Source: Syncephalis fuscata
Lineage: Eukaryota > Zoopagomycota > Zoopagomycetes > Zoopagales > Piptocephalidaceae
DNA: 64,000 nucleotides
NCBI GenBank assembly: GCA_025786725.1
Contig: JAHLTZ010000030.1
Location: forward strand, 124,001-188,000
Direction: 5' to 3'
Numbering within the stretch: position 1 is the stretch's first letter; each line of letters begins with the position of its first letter. The translations under genes were made by a program, and so were the position numbers. Shown here piece after piece: positions 24,308-35,884 of this stretch. Under the pieces are notes generated by a model. The model was not told the DNA's origin. It saw nothing but the letters and a program-made list of their open reading frames with translations, and did no database searches.

Positions 24308-25521
24308 TTAACCAGGTGGGAGCATTGTAGCATCGACCTTGGGCGAGTCATCTGTCGCAGCATCCACTTCATCTGCGTCTTCTCCAAGAATAGGTGCTCG
24401 AGGCATTGCCATAGCGCCTAGAAATAAATAAATAAACAAGTTACACGTCTAAAGACAATATATCTAATAGTATGGCTTACCACTACGAGCTGCTTCCAAA
24501 ATACCAAATGGCTGTACCAATTTAACAAAGGCGTCAATGCGATTGGGCTTGGCACATAGCTCAATAACCACCGAACCAGAACTAACATCAATTACACGAC
24601 CACGGAAAAGACTCGTTAGTTCAGAAAGACCTCGCAGATTGAACTGTGTCTCTTGTAGCATGGCTAATGGATCAACCATATCATTTTGGTCCTATAATCA
24701 ATAATATAATCAATAAATTGATTATTATCTTTAATGTCTTTTTATTACTTACTTGCTCAAGTGATTCTTCCGTATCTTTCTTATGTATTAATCGTTGGCG
24801 AATCATTTCTTGTGCAGCACCCAATGTCGATACCTTGATCAATAGCAATTCTCGTTCAACTAAACGTGAATTTGTATAATCAATGACGGCCCATACTGGT
24901 ACCTAATCCCTTGTTAGATTAACATACACTATTTACATACTATATCTTTATTCATCTTACCAAATCTTCAAGCTGACGTCTAGCTTGTTCAACGACCGAC
25001 TCTTGCCCTTTAACAATAATCGTCATACGACTTAAATCACGTACTTCAGTGCGAGATACAACTAAGCTTTCAATGTTAAAGCCACGTCCAGCAAGAATGC
25101 CGCTCACTCGGCTAAGTACACCCGGCTCGTCTTGGACAAGACAGCTAAGTACACGACGCTGAGATGGCTGTGCAGCATTCTCTGGCGTGTTGTACAGTAT
25201 ATTAGTTACCGCTTCCTCGGCCGTGGGCGTTGGTGGAGTCGGTAGCGGTGGAAAGTGCCGGCGATGGTGGTGCAACTTGAATGCAATGGCCGAGGTCGAC
25301 GGGACCGTTGATTCAGAACGGCATTGGATGCTATTACGTTGATGACCAACGACCGTTGAATTGCTGTTGCTTGATGAACTAACGACGGCTGGTAGTATCG
25401 TACGCTATAATGGCACCATTAGTATCACGTCAAATAGTCTCATTAAACGCGTGTCATTTACCTGAGCAATACGAGCACACGCCAGGCGCGTTACAGCACT
25501 AGACGTTTTAAGTAGAAGCAT
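24308..25521 (-). CDS. ILV6: Acetolactate synthase regulatory (small) subunit
   Basis: Five exons: 25521-25462, 25404-24961, 24902-24753, 24691-24481, 24417-24308; 324 aa, no frame break. The N-terminus (MLLLKTSSAVTRLACARIAQ) is a mitochondrial-type presequence. The ACT domain follows in exon 2: VLSCLVQDEPGVLSRVSGIL, GRGFNIESLVVSRTE, MTIIVKG, with the effector-contacting GFNIESL. Exons 3-4 form the second ACT-like/C-terminal domain (ERELLLIKVS, LTSLFRGRVIDVSSGSVVIEL, VKLVQPFGILEAARSG). Fungal Ilv6 makes acetolactate synthase valine-sensitive and ATP-responsive in mitochondria. The usual length is about 310 aa. It is transcribed in the same direction as the leucine fusion gene, with its stop 613 bp upstream of that gene's start. 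Confidence 0.93.
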
Positions 25522-25860
25522 GCCGTAAAAATAAACGGCAACCAAGTAAGTAATAGATAGATAGATAGATAGACGAGCAGTGGAGTCACAAAGTGGATAA
25601 ACAAGTGGCGTGAAGGAAGTAGCAAAGGAGGGCGGGAAATGAGCGGCTGTCGTAAGGCCAATTTTATACACATCAAATAGAAAGATGCTGATGCTGATGC
25701 TGCTGATGCTGCTGATCGATCAGTAAACAATGCTTTAGACATTGCCAATCAATTTACATTATTAAATTAAGTAATCTATTTACAACATTATAAATGGGTC
25801 AATGAACACAATGAGCCAAGATTTATAAATAATAAAAAGCCAAAATGAAGCAGAAAATAG
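25522..25860. other. ILV6 promoter/leader
   Basis: Contains the TGACTC site, a TAGA repeat, and a GATGCT/GCTGAT triplet-like repeat at 25684-25718. No gene. Confidence 0.5.
25583..25588 (-). promoter_or_regulatory. Gcn4-type TGACTC upstream of ILV6
   Basis: The minus strand reads TTTGTGACTCCACTG, about 62 bp before the start at 25521, next to a TAGA microsatellite (25553-25571). Position and core match general amino-acid control sites; binding is inferred. Confidence 0.4.
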
Positions 25861-25869
25861 TTCTAATAA

Positions 25870-26786
25870 CACATAACCAGTACATAATAAACTGATGTAT
25901 AGTAGTTTGGGTATACGATGGAAATGCTATTAATAGATAGAGTATATACTGGATATGTGCGAGCTGAACAAATAAATCTATAATAATGAGTATTTTGGAC
26001 CCTGACGTCGCTCACCATTTAGCTTCGTGTCCAATAGAAAGAATTTCCAGTTCAATTGTGAAAGTGCTATCAAGTGTATTCATTTGACCCACAAATCATA
26101 ATAAATGTGATGATATAATGATTAATATCATTGTAATGATTTTAACACAAATAAAATAACAAAATAAAACATGGCTATTATTGTTTACATAAGTAACGTG
26201 AGTGTAGCTAGTTGTATATGTTAGTAGTCCAATATAATCCAGATAACTGGATGACGTACGAAAGCTGTTGAGCATTATATGCTATTGATTTATAATAAAA
26301 CCAATTATTTAAAGAAATGCTAAATGTTAAAACATCTATGCGAAAGTAGTCGCATTTTCATACCTGTAATTAAGGCGGGTACAATAACAAAGCAGTGTGG
26401 CTTATTGCCTAGTGTGTTGGCTGGTTTGCCAATTACCTTAGCGCTGATATCATTATTGTTAGCAACAATCGGCAGTTATATATACTAGCTTATTAATACA
26501 TCAGCTGTTAAACAATTAAATAAGTATATGTACTATTGCAATCACTTAACGTGTAAGCAGCTGTTTGTTGATCGGTAACATTTATTAGCAATATTTGCAG
26601 CTGTAGATATAGTCAATGTTACTATACTTGCTATGATTCGTACTAGCTATAGGCAATATCGTTTGCATGACTTGCTAGCTGTAGTTAGTAGTAGCACATT
26701 CATATGCACTGACGACTAACGGGAGTATTGCGTTGCCAATTATACTGATGTGGTAGCTATTAATAGTGCTTTGATGGTGCTACAGT
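25870..26786 (-). repeat. Diverged outer copy of repeat A
   Basis: Read on the minus strand, it resembles A1 with many substitutions. Shared landmarks include GTCGCTCACCATTTAGCTTC (near 26005), ACACAAATAA and CCAATATAATCCAGATAACTGG (near 26230). It is continuous with the left arm of the large palindrome, suggesting an old A insertion later extended or overwritten by a younger copy. Confidence 0.5.
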
Positions 26787-29026
26787 ATAAATATCATAAT
26801 AAACAATTGACATCCATATATACACACATCCAATGATACACGAAAGCAACAGCAATGATCATGTTTGTTAGCGGATATAAAAACAGCAACCACTGCTTGT
26901 TATAGTTGCAGACCTGTCGATAACATTCAACTGGCATGGATGGCGATCAGTGTCAATATACGTCAGCAATATGCACATATTGGATGCAGTACTAGCAAAC
27001 ATGCAGTTGAGCAATATACAACAACGTGAAATATATGTTAGTGCGCACACAATACCAACGATTAATACGATTGTTATAATCACAAAATAATAGTAGTGCC
27101 ATTGCAATTGATTGTGATCAAAATGCGTGCCAATAGCCATTATATATTAAATAGTATCAATACTCCAATGCTATTCATATGCTACTAATATAGCTTAATA
27201 GGCCAGCTATACTATTAGTCGTACTAGCCAGACAACACGGACACATGATCAACGCTAATAATGGATGGTAATGCATGTACACTAACTAGCAATGGCCAAT
27301 TATTGCTACATCAATCAATGTTGCCAACATACAAGCGACTGTTTACTGCAATTAGTTAGTTAAATATTTAATACACTTTCGATTGGTATTGTGTGCGGTT
27401 ATAATGGCAAAATGGCAAATAAAAACCATTACTGCTTTTTTGGATAAATCAGGCAATTCTTACCGATTTGTAGTTCAATTAATAATATAACTAGAGATAC
27501 GTAATATCATTCATTATGACCACATAATCTTGGAGTGTCGGCACATATAAATTACGTGCTTTTGATAATCATGAGAAAGTGCTAGCAACCAAAACGTGTT
27601 TGAAAATGTCATTTCTCACGATTATATTGCCATTTCTATTTGTAGCACTCTCACGATTTTTCAAAAACACGTAATTTATATGTGCCGACACTCCAAGATT
27701 ATGTGGGCATAATGAAGTATACAATAGTACGGTGGTATGCACAGATAAATAATTGATTACGCATTTTATAACGATGTGTTATTTATGTGTATGTCTGCTT
27801 TATTGACATAAATGGTAGTGTGCATCAAATGTAATCACCACGACCGGTAGGACGTGTAGGTATACGGCATGCTAATGTCTGCCATGTAGCTATTGGCACC
27901 CGCTGATAAAAGTATCGGCAATGCCTATATGTGTTGATACATCATGCAGTTAATAGTAATCGCCGCTTTTAATAATAAAGTATAGTTTAGCAAATAGACT
28001 ATTTGTTTATACCTATGCTAATTGCACGAATATCATGCTGATTCTGTTTATTTGTTTATATTCAGCATGCCTGTATGGACACTTTACCAGCAATGCAGAA
28101 TAGCCATAAACATTGTAATGTTGCACTATTTGTTATTTTTAACGCATATAATTATTGTAAAATGCAATATCTTATGCATAATAATTATGATTGTAGCAAA
28201 AATAACGTATTTCCGTTTCTAGTACTTTGAATACCAACAGAGTGTTGGCTTGTAAATTTAAACGCAAAACCATTGAGTTAATGCTATGATAATATGCAGC
28301 AGTATATAAAGGGTGCGTTCAGTGCCATCAGGCGGTAAACATTTGATGAAATATGCGTTAAAAAGTAATAGCAATCATTTAATTAATAAAGCGTTCCTAA
28401 GATTATTTACAACTTTACGTATAATAAAGCAAATTGCTTGATATTTTGCACAAATATGCACATACTCTATAGGTAGCTATTGACAAAGTATACCGTAATT
28501 TTATTGTGTTACTGTGCAATGGCAGTGATAATACGCTAATAAATGTACAAAAATAGCAGTTTTTAGCCAACCATGGGCTGTATAACTAAAATACAGCAGA
28601 ATGGCTATTGGATTCGAGTCCTCCATGCTTCGCCGTATCGATTGGTATAAGAAATGGAGCAATGATTTTTGCAAAAAATATTAGCCAAAAATGCGATTTA
28701 CGATATCTAAATTTACTTAAAAAGCATTGTTAAGATTACGTATAACTTTACGTATAATAAAGTAAATCGCTTGATATTTTGCATGAGTATACGTATAACA
28801 TATCTACGACTATTGGCAAAGTATAACGCAACTGCATTGAGTAATGATGTAATGGTTGTGCTAGTATGCTAATAAATGTACAAAAATAACAGTTTTTTAC
28901 CATCCATGACTGATATACTTAAAAGATAGCAAAATGACTGCTGGATTCGAGTTCTTCATGCTTAGCTGTAAGGAATGGCATAAAATATGAAGCAATGATT
29001 TTTGCAACAAAAGTAAGTCAAAAATG
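26787..29026 (-). repeat. Left arm of giant palindrome (A3 plus B)
   Basis: About 2.24 kb, the reverse complement of 31055-33303 with only scattered differences. The outer 1.3 kb is repeat A (90-codon ORF at 26868-27140 minus, hairpin at about 27515-27708). The inner 0.9 kb (segment B) occurs only in these two arms. B contains two diverged tandem units of about 310 bp (about 28380-28700 and 28710-29026), each with GCTTGATATTTTGCA, AATAAATGTACAAAAATA, GGATTCGAGT and AGCAATGATTTTTGCAA. Confidence 0.85.
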
Positions 29027-31054
29027 CAATTTATGTGTTATTAGTTAACGAAGAATTAAGCTATATGTATATCTATGACATGAATTGCCGATTTTCATTG
29101 ATATTTAACATAATAACTTTCTATTATAATTGCTATACTATTTTAGAACGTTTCAAATTTACTTAGATTGAATTTCATATTTATTATTAAAATTTAAAAT
29201 TTTGAAATTTACTTTTTTTGCAAACAAATAATACGTAAATTGCATTTTGACTGCTGGTCGCAAATGCGTTTATGCTCATTTTCGTTGTCTTTTTTGGCTT
29301 TATTTGTCCTAGCTGTTTTTGTCGTTCAGCTGGTGTATGCGTCGCGTCGTCCATTTCCACGTCGTTTTATTGTTGTTATCTTCTTCTGTTTGGTGTTGAC
29401 TTGTCATTTCTACGTCTTCTACTTCTATATCACCCTCTTCTCTCTCTGCCATTGCTGGTTCGTCTTCCAGCGTCATTTTTCCCCATGTCACACATCATTG
29501 TTATCCTCTTGCTTACTTGATCCGTTGGTGGTTAGTAAGTTACTAAAATTTCTTAAGTAATTAACGATTACACTAGCTTATATAATTTTAAGCTAGATAA
29601 CACTTGTAATAAAACTAAGAAAAATAAAATGAAGTAACTGATAATGTTTATTTAAGATAATAAAATGTATGCTTTTTTATACTAAAATGAGCTGAAGTTA
29701 AGAGATATTTGTAAAGGAAGAACTTGTTCGTTCCTTCCGTTTGATGTTGTATATGGTATTATGTTACTTAAATGAATTAGTATCCATGTCTTGTACTAGT
29801 TATTGATTAAAGTTAGCAAGCCCCTTGTAAAGGTCCTGACTTGTTTGCTTGATATGTTAGTTGGGGTACTAACCGCGTGTTAAATAAAAGCTACACAAGT
29901 GTAGTTCCTGACTAAATCACGTGATTTAATGCCAAATAAATTACCATTACCATATTTAGTAATAAATAAATAATTTGATCACATGATCAATTGTTGTATT
30001 TTAGTGTTTGTAACACCATTGTCTCTGCTATTCCTTCTTCCGTTATTTCAACGACAGCTGCTACGGTAGTTAACCACCTTGCTGTCTTTTCTAGCTCTTC
30101 CGTTTGATGTCGCGTTTTCACAACCCCACTAGCTAGATTTACTCCTGCTACTGGTTTTGTCTTTCTTTAATTTACTTTTTTTACTGGTGATGGTACCTCT
30201 TCTTTCTCTTCTGCTACTAGCTTTCCTCCTTTCCTTTTTTCTTCTTCCACCGCTTCACTTTCTTCACCTTCATTCGCCTCTGTCTCTTTTGGCGTTTGCT
30301 GTTGTTCTTCTTGTTGCTTTTCGTGTTCGGCTGCCACTGTATTGTTGGCTGGTGTTGTGTTTCTCTGCTGCCAGCTTTCCGATATACAGTTGGCCGCGAT
30401 ATGTCCCACCATGTGGCACCTGAAGCACGCGTCTCTTGTTCCGATCTTCAGCATCATCGCCTCTACTTTTATTCTTGTCGGTATTCTTTCTCGTCTGCTT
30501 CGACTTTACACACTACTATTGGAGACTCCAATACGCAGTCATAAATCTCTTTTCTAGTCTGTGTATCGCTCAGACTTTGCTGTTTGGCCCCAATTCTTCT
30601 CTCAATTTTTGTGCCACGTGCTCCAACTCTGTTGCCGCGTCCACCCCTATCACTTTCAGTGGTATTGGTGCTGGCCCTTCATAGCTTCTTACTTTGATGT
30701 GCTCTTCTCCAATATAGAATCCTTCTTCACCATCAAATTTACTTGTTGTTTAGAGAATAAGCTAAACACATATTCCCCTGCTGCATTATCAATACTGTAC
30801 TTAATTTTTTTTCCTTCTTTTAATTTCTTAACGATTGCCTGCGCAACCTCTGCTATTCTGTTGACATTTGTCATCTATATACCGATGTAATGTTTTAATA
30901 CTATTTCCTTTCTTAATTTCTTCGCTTCATTTTACATCGTTTTCGCGATGTTGTTTGTTACTTTTTTTCTGAGTAAAGCTGGCGTTGTCGCGTTGCCTTT
31001 TTGTTGCCTTTTTTCTTCTCCTTTTTCCTTTAAAAAAATATAAATAGAAAGAGT
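29027..31054 (-). mobile_element. Palindrome spacer with degenerate gag-like retroelement sequence
   Basis: About 2 kb between the arms. On the minus strand, frames from 30874 downwards read like a retrotransposon gag: a basic-hydrophobic N-terminal region, then PIPLKVIGVDA in a shifted frame, then a CCHC zinc knuckle CFRCHMVGHIAANC (30370-30425), then a long acidic Glu/Gln-rich tail (to 30167) and a further acidic segment at 29491-29309. Several stops and frame changes show decay. No reverse transcriptase, integrase or transposase is seen. Confidence 0.55.
30167..30457 (-). pseudogene. CCHC zinc-knuckle (gag-like) ORF fragment
   Basis: 96 codons with one CX2CX4HX4C knuckle near its start (CFRCHMVGHIAANC) and a Gln/Glu/Lys-rich tail. 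This motif order is typical of gag-like ORF1 proteins of fungal non-LTR and LTR retrotransposons, which bind element RNA. Upstream gag-like sequence lies in other frames, so the ORF is a relic rather than a complete gene. Confidence 0.55.
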
Positions 31055-33303
31055 TTGGCATTTTGGCTTACTTTTGTTGCAAAAATCATTGCTTCATATT
31101 TTATGCCATTCCTTACAGCTAAGCATGAAGAACTCGAATCCAGCAGTCATTTTGCTATCTTTTAAGTATATCAGTCATGGATGGTAAAAAACTGTTATTT
31201 TTGTACATTTATTAGCATACTAGCACAACCATTACATCATTACTCAATGCAGTTGCGTTATACTTTGCCAATAGTCGTAGATATGTTATACGTATACTCA
31301 TGCAAAATATCAAGCGATTTACTTTATTATACGTAAAGTTATACGTAATCTTAACAATGCTTTTTAAGTAAATTTAGATATCGTAAATCGCATTTTTGGC
31401 TAATATTTTTTGCAAAAATCATTGCTCCATTTCTTATACCAATCGATACGGCGAAGCATGGAGGACTCGAATCCAATAGCCATTCTGCTGTATTTTAGTT
31501 ATACAGCCCATGGTTGGCTAAAAACTGCTATTTTTGTACATTTATTAGCGTATTATCACTGCCATTGCACAGTAACACAATAAAATTACGGTATACTTTG
31601 TCAATAGCTACCTATAGAGTATGTGCATATTTGTGCAAAATATCAAGCAATTTGCTTTATTATACGTAAAGTTGTAAATAATCTTAGGAACGCTTTATTA
31701 ATTAAATGATTGCTATTACTTTTTAACGCATATTTCATCAAATGTTTACCGCCTGATGGCACTGAACGCACCCTTTATATACTGCTGCATATTATCATAG
31801 CATTAACTCAATGGTTTTGCGTTTAAATTTACAAGCCAACACTCTGTTGGTATTCAAAGTACTAGAAACGGAAATACGTTATTTTTGCTACAATCATAAT
31901 TATTATGCATAAGATATTGCATTTTACAATAATTATATGCGTTAAAAATAACAAATAGTGCAACATTACAATGTTTATGGCTATTCTGCATTGCTGGTAA
32001 AGTGTCCATACAGGCATGCTGAATATAAACAAATAAACAGAATCAGCATGATATTCGTGCAATTAGCATAGGTATAAACAAATAGTCTATTTGCTAAACT
32101 ATACTTTATTATTAAAAGCGGCGATTACTATTAACTGCATGATGTATCAACACATATAGGCATTGCCGATACTTTTATCAGCGGGTGCCAATAGCTACAT
32201 GGCAGACATTAGCATGCCGTATACCTACACGTCCTACCGGTCGTGGTGATTACATTTGATGTACACTACCATTTATGTCAATAAAGCAGACATACACATA
32301 AATAACACATCGTTATAAAATGCGTAATCAATTATTTATCTGTGCATACCACCGTACTATTGTATACTTCATTATGCCACATAATCTTGGAGTGTCGGCA
32401 CATATAAATTACGTGTTTTTGAAAAATCGTGAGAGTGCTACAAATAGAAATGGCAATATAATCGTGAGAAATGACATTTTCAAACACGTTTTGGTTGCTA
32501 GCACTTTCTCATGATTATCAAAAGCACGTAATTTATATGTGCCGACACTCCAAGATTATGTGGTCATAATGAATGATATTACGTATCTCTAGTTATATTA
32601 TTAATTGAACTACAAATCGGTAAGAATTGCCTGATTTATCCAAAAAAGCAGTAATGGTTTTTATTTGCCATTTTGCCATTATAACCGCACACAATACCAA
32701 TCGAAAGTGTATTAAATATTTAACTAACTAATTGCAGTAAACAGTCGCTTGTATGTTGGCAACATTGATTGATGTAGCAATAACTGGCCATTGCTAGTTA
32801 GTGTACATACATTACCATCCATTATTAGCGTTGATCATGTGTCCGTGTTGTCTGGCTAGTACGACTAATAGTATAGCTGGCCTATTAAGCTATATTAGTA
32901 GCATATGAATAGCATTGGAGTATTGATACTATTTAATATATAATGGCTATTGGCACGCATTTTGATCACAATCAATCGCAATGGCACTACTATTATTTTG
33001 TGATTATAACAATCGTATTAATCGTTGGTATTGTGTGCGCACTAACATATATTTCACGTTGTTGTACATTGCTCAACTGCATGTTTGCTAGTACTGCATC
33101 CAATATGTGCATATTGCTGACGTATATTGACACTGATCGCCATCCATGCCAGTTGAATGTTATCGACAGGTCTGCAACTATAACAAGCAGTGGTTGCTGT
33201 TTTTATATCCGCTAACAAACATGATCATTGCTGTTGCTTTCGTGTATCATTGGATGTGTGTATATATGGATGTCAACTGTTTAGTATGATATTTATATTG
33301 TAA
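31055..33303 (+). repeat. Right arm of giant palindrome (B plus A4)
   Basis: Inverse of 26787-29026. B lies inside (31055-31960) and A outside (31960-33303, with the hairpin at 32380-32562 and the 90-codon ORF at 32943-33215). A-type sequence continues outwards to about 33560, as in A2, whereas the left side continues as a diverged copy. A 66-codon hydrophobic ORF is identical in both arms (28022-28222 plus; 31862-32062 minus). Confidence 0.85.
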
Positions 33304-33559
33304 TGTTGATTTCCATCATGGTGCCATGCCTACCTTGTTTATAAATAATATCAAATACAGCCACTTTCTTATAGCTACTCTAACATCTAGCATATTTAAA
33401 TAGTAACTTTATTATAAAAGCAATACTAATGGAATCTTCAGTAGTTTGGTATGTCATTCATTTACCTGGATTGTATTCGGTATAGCCACACTCACATTAG
33501 TCACTTTAGTAATGATACCAGTAATTTATTTAGTTGGCTTATTTGTGTTATGGCTGTTA

Positions 33560-33816
33560 CATTAGTATTATTAAAAAATCATCTGATTTCCAAATCACAC
33601 TAAATCATGAATTTAGCGATTTAAATTTTATTTTATTTTTTATTTTATTTTACAACTTTTACGTTAAACTCGTCGCATAGTTTGAATTCACTTTCTTTAT
33701 TACTCGTAACTCAGTAGGAATTGGTACCGAACTTTTATAAGCTATTTAAGATTCTGCGATCTTGGTTATAATTGTGATCCTAAATCATTCTAGTTAATAG
33801 TAAAATAACTATTACT
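33560..33816. other. CGR1 promoter after repeat A4
   Basis: Repeat A4 ends near 33560; then a TTTTATT-rich stretch and the CGR1 start. No other feature seen. Confidence 0.4.
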
Positions 33817-34401
33817 ATGTCGTCTACAGATCTTTTGGTTGATGCTTCGGCCGCAAAAACAAGCCTTTCAGTATCAGAGGCAATGCCTACATTAAAAACA
33901 CGGGTATCAGGTAGATAGAATAATGCGTATTGTAGAAAGGATGTTTTATTAATAATATGATAACTGGTACATATTTGCTGATAGGCCGTACATGGCGTGT
34001 AGTAAAACAGCCAGCTCATCGCAGTATGATGGCAAAGTCACTAAAGACAACATGGTCGGCCAGACAAGCAGAAAAGACTAAGCAAATGCAACTAAAACGT
34101 CGAGAAGATGCTATTAAAACAAAAACAGAGTTGGAACGCCAAGTATGTAGCTTATAAGCAATTAAATGATAATAATAATAATAATAATAATAATCAACTA
34201 TTAATTATCTTTATATGTATATAGAAACGCAATGATGCACTTCGACAGAAACGCTTGGCTAAAGAAGAAAAGGAAAGACTTGAAAAGCAACAAGCTATTG
34301 TAAGTAGAAACTCCCCTTTGTTTAGCTTGTTATTGACGTGCATTTAGTACTCGGCCAAGAAACTTGATAGACTTCGCAGAAAACAAAAGAAAAAGAACTA
34401 A
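33817..34401 (+). CDS. CGR1: Cgr1-family rRNA-processing protein
   Basis: Four exons: 33817-33910, 33985-34142, 34225-34299, 34348-34401; 126 aa. After a short acidic/Ser-Thr leader the family core follows: GRTWRVVKQPAHRS, then SLKTTWSARQAEKTKQMQLKRRED, a long charged coiled coil (KRNDALRQKRLAKEEKERLEKQQ) and the signature SAKKLDRLRRKQKKKN. Yeast Cgr1 is nucleolar and needed for 60S pre-rRNA processing; the human relative is CCDC86. Its length is close to the yeast protein (120 aa). The 3' end faces the DSC4-like gene, with only 100 bp between stop codons. Confidence 0.88.
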
Positions 34402-34501
34402 GCGTTATAATATTAAATAATATATTTTCGTATATTACTGGTGTAGCCTATGCAATGATTGCTGGTGTGTCATGAACCAATAAACAATAGTAATAGCTTT
34501 A

Positions 34502-35621
34502 TTAAACAGGCAAGGGACGTCGTTCACTCGATGTGCCATCATCTTCATCAGGTGCTTGATTCCAGTATCGGCGTATTGTAGCATTCCAAGTAATAATAAA
34601 TAAACCGCCTAAGTCATACGCTTCTACAGGTGCACTATTAGAATATCTTGGCCGTTCCTCGTCCAAGCTATTACGAACTGTATCGGCAAGCCGTTCATAA
34701 CGAGCATTGCCCCGATGCAAATTTGCTGCTTCCCATATACGATCGATAACACGACGTCGGGTATTTAAGCTTTGATGTTCGTCTCCATCTAGTGTTGTAC
34801 TATTGCCATGTAATAACGATTCGCTGTTCTGTATCGATGATATTGTCGGCGATACACGAGCACTGGCCGTGTTATCACGTAGGTTATTTTGCGTTGAGCT
34901 ATTAATACGGCCACGATAATTATCACGGTTAGCAATAAATTCCGACGATCCTCTTTGTGGCGATTGACGAGATGGTTGTGACTGTTCTGCATTGCCTACA
35001 TTACGTCTCCAAAATGCCCACCAATGACGTGTTGTCGTCGTATCTGTTCTATGCGAATGCTCGGATAATCGGCCAATTCCATGACCATGGTGGTCATAGG
35101 TATTAGTATTCTGATGGATAGCTACTATCATTACTAATTGTGCACAACATATTATTACATCGTAGAATAATAGCATTAAACGGCCTGAGTTGGGAGCTAA
35201 AATCATTCAATGTATGTATAAATATGAGTTACGTCATTAAGCATAACGCAAATAAATAGTATTTACTCGTTACTTGAGTGAGTGCTACTTACCGGAACCA
35301 ATAAAATCAATAATTATACCGCGATCCCCCAGTGGCTGTATCCGACGTAGTGCACATAATATATTGGTTGCCAAGATTATGCCAAAGGAAGAGCGCAGTG
35401 TTTTAGATTGAGGATCTGTAATTAAATACTGTAACAATAACGGCGATGAATGAGTATACAATCTAGCTTCTGTCAACACATGTACTTACCAGGTTGATGC
35501 CTCCACGTAGAGCTAGAAAAATAACACTGTAGTCCAGGTAATAGACTGCAGACAGCTGAACATACAATAACCAGAGCAATGCCTGGTTAAGATTGTGTTT
35601 GGCCAAGATTGCCGTGTCCAT
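34502..35621 (-). CDS. DUF1746/Dsc4-like membrane protein
   Basis: Three exons: 35621-35490, 35428-35293, 35196-34502; 320 aa, in frame. Predicted membrane segments: LLWLLYVQLSAVYYLDYSVIF, FGIILATNILCAL and LMLLFYDVIICCAQLVMIVAI. The stretch GDRGIIIDFIGS followed by NSGRLMLLFYDVI matches the signature of DUF1746, the domain of S. pombe Dsc4, a subunit of the Golgi Dsc E3 ubiquitin ligase that activates SREBP. The remaining 200 residues are hydrophilic and His/Ser/Asn/Arg-rich (RDNYRGRINSS, RRRVIDRIWEA), probably cytosolic and poorly ordered. An in-frame intron with its acceptor at 35429 is required; the nearer AG would leave an intron of only 20 nt. Assignment from recalled family pattern. 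Confidence 0.6.
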
Positions 35622-35884
35622 CAACAAGCAATATTACTACTAATAGCACGCGAATAGTTGACAACAGTGATACGGCCAATGTGGTAATGTTCAGCGTGAT
35701 TGCCTGTCCAACATGAACAGGAAGAGTAAATGAGAAGGTAAATAAGAAGGAAGGAGAGAGAGAAGCCTTTTTCAGTAAAATATTTAATCCAGTTGTTTCA
35801 TGTTAAATAATGTTTATATTAATAATGGTGATGGTGCCATTTATATATTGCTATTCATTTTATAACGCTTATTTTCTACTATTA
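35622..35884. other. Short spacer before repeat C2
   Basis: Promoter-side sequence of the DSC4-like gene, GA-rich near 35735-35765. No gene. Confidence 0.4.

Noticed and set aside
20153-25521. Recent bacterial transfer of the leucine/ILV6 genes
   Set aside because: The genes contain several introns with the local splice style, and the Ilv6 presequence is eukaryotic; there is no positive sign of recent transfer.
28610-28640. tRNA gene suggested by GGATTCGAGTCC
   Set aside because: No matching acceptor stem, D arm or anticodon arm; the block is part of a repeated 310-bp unit.
29240-29560. Plus-strand hydrophobic ORF in the palindrome spacer
   Set aside because: It is the antisense of acidic gag-like sequence; the complement of Glu/Asp/Lys codons reads as Phe/Leu/Val.
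35470-35489. 20-nt intron in the DSC4-like gene
   Set aside because: Too short for splicing; an acceptor at 35429 gives a normal intron and keeps the frame.
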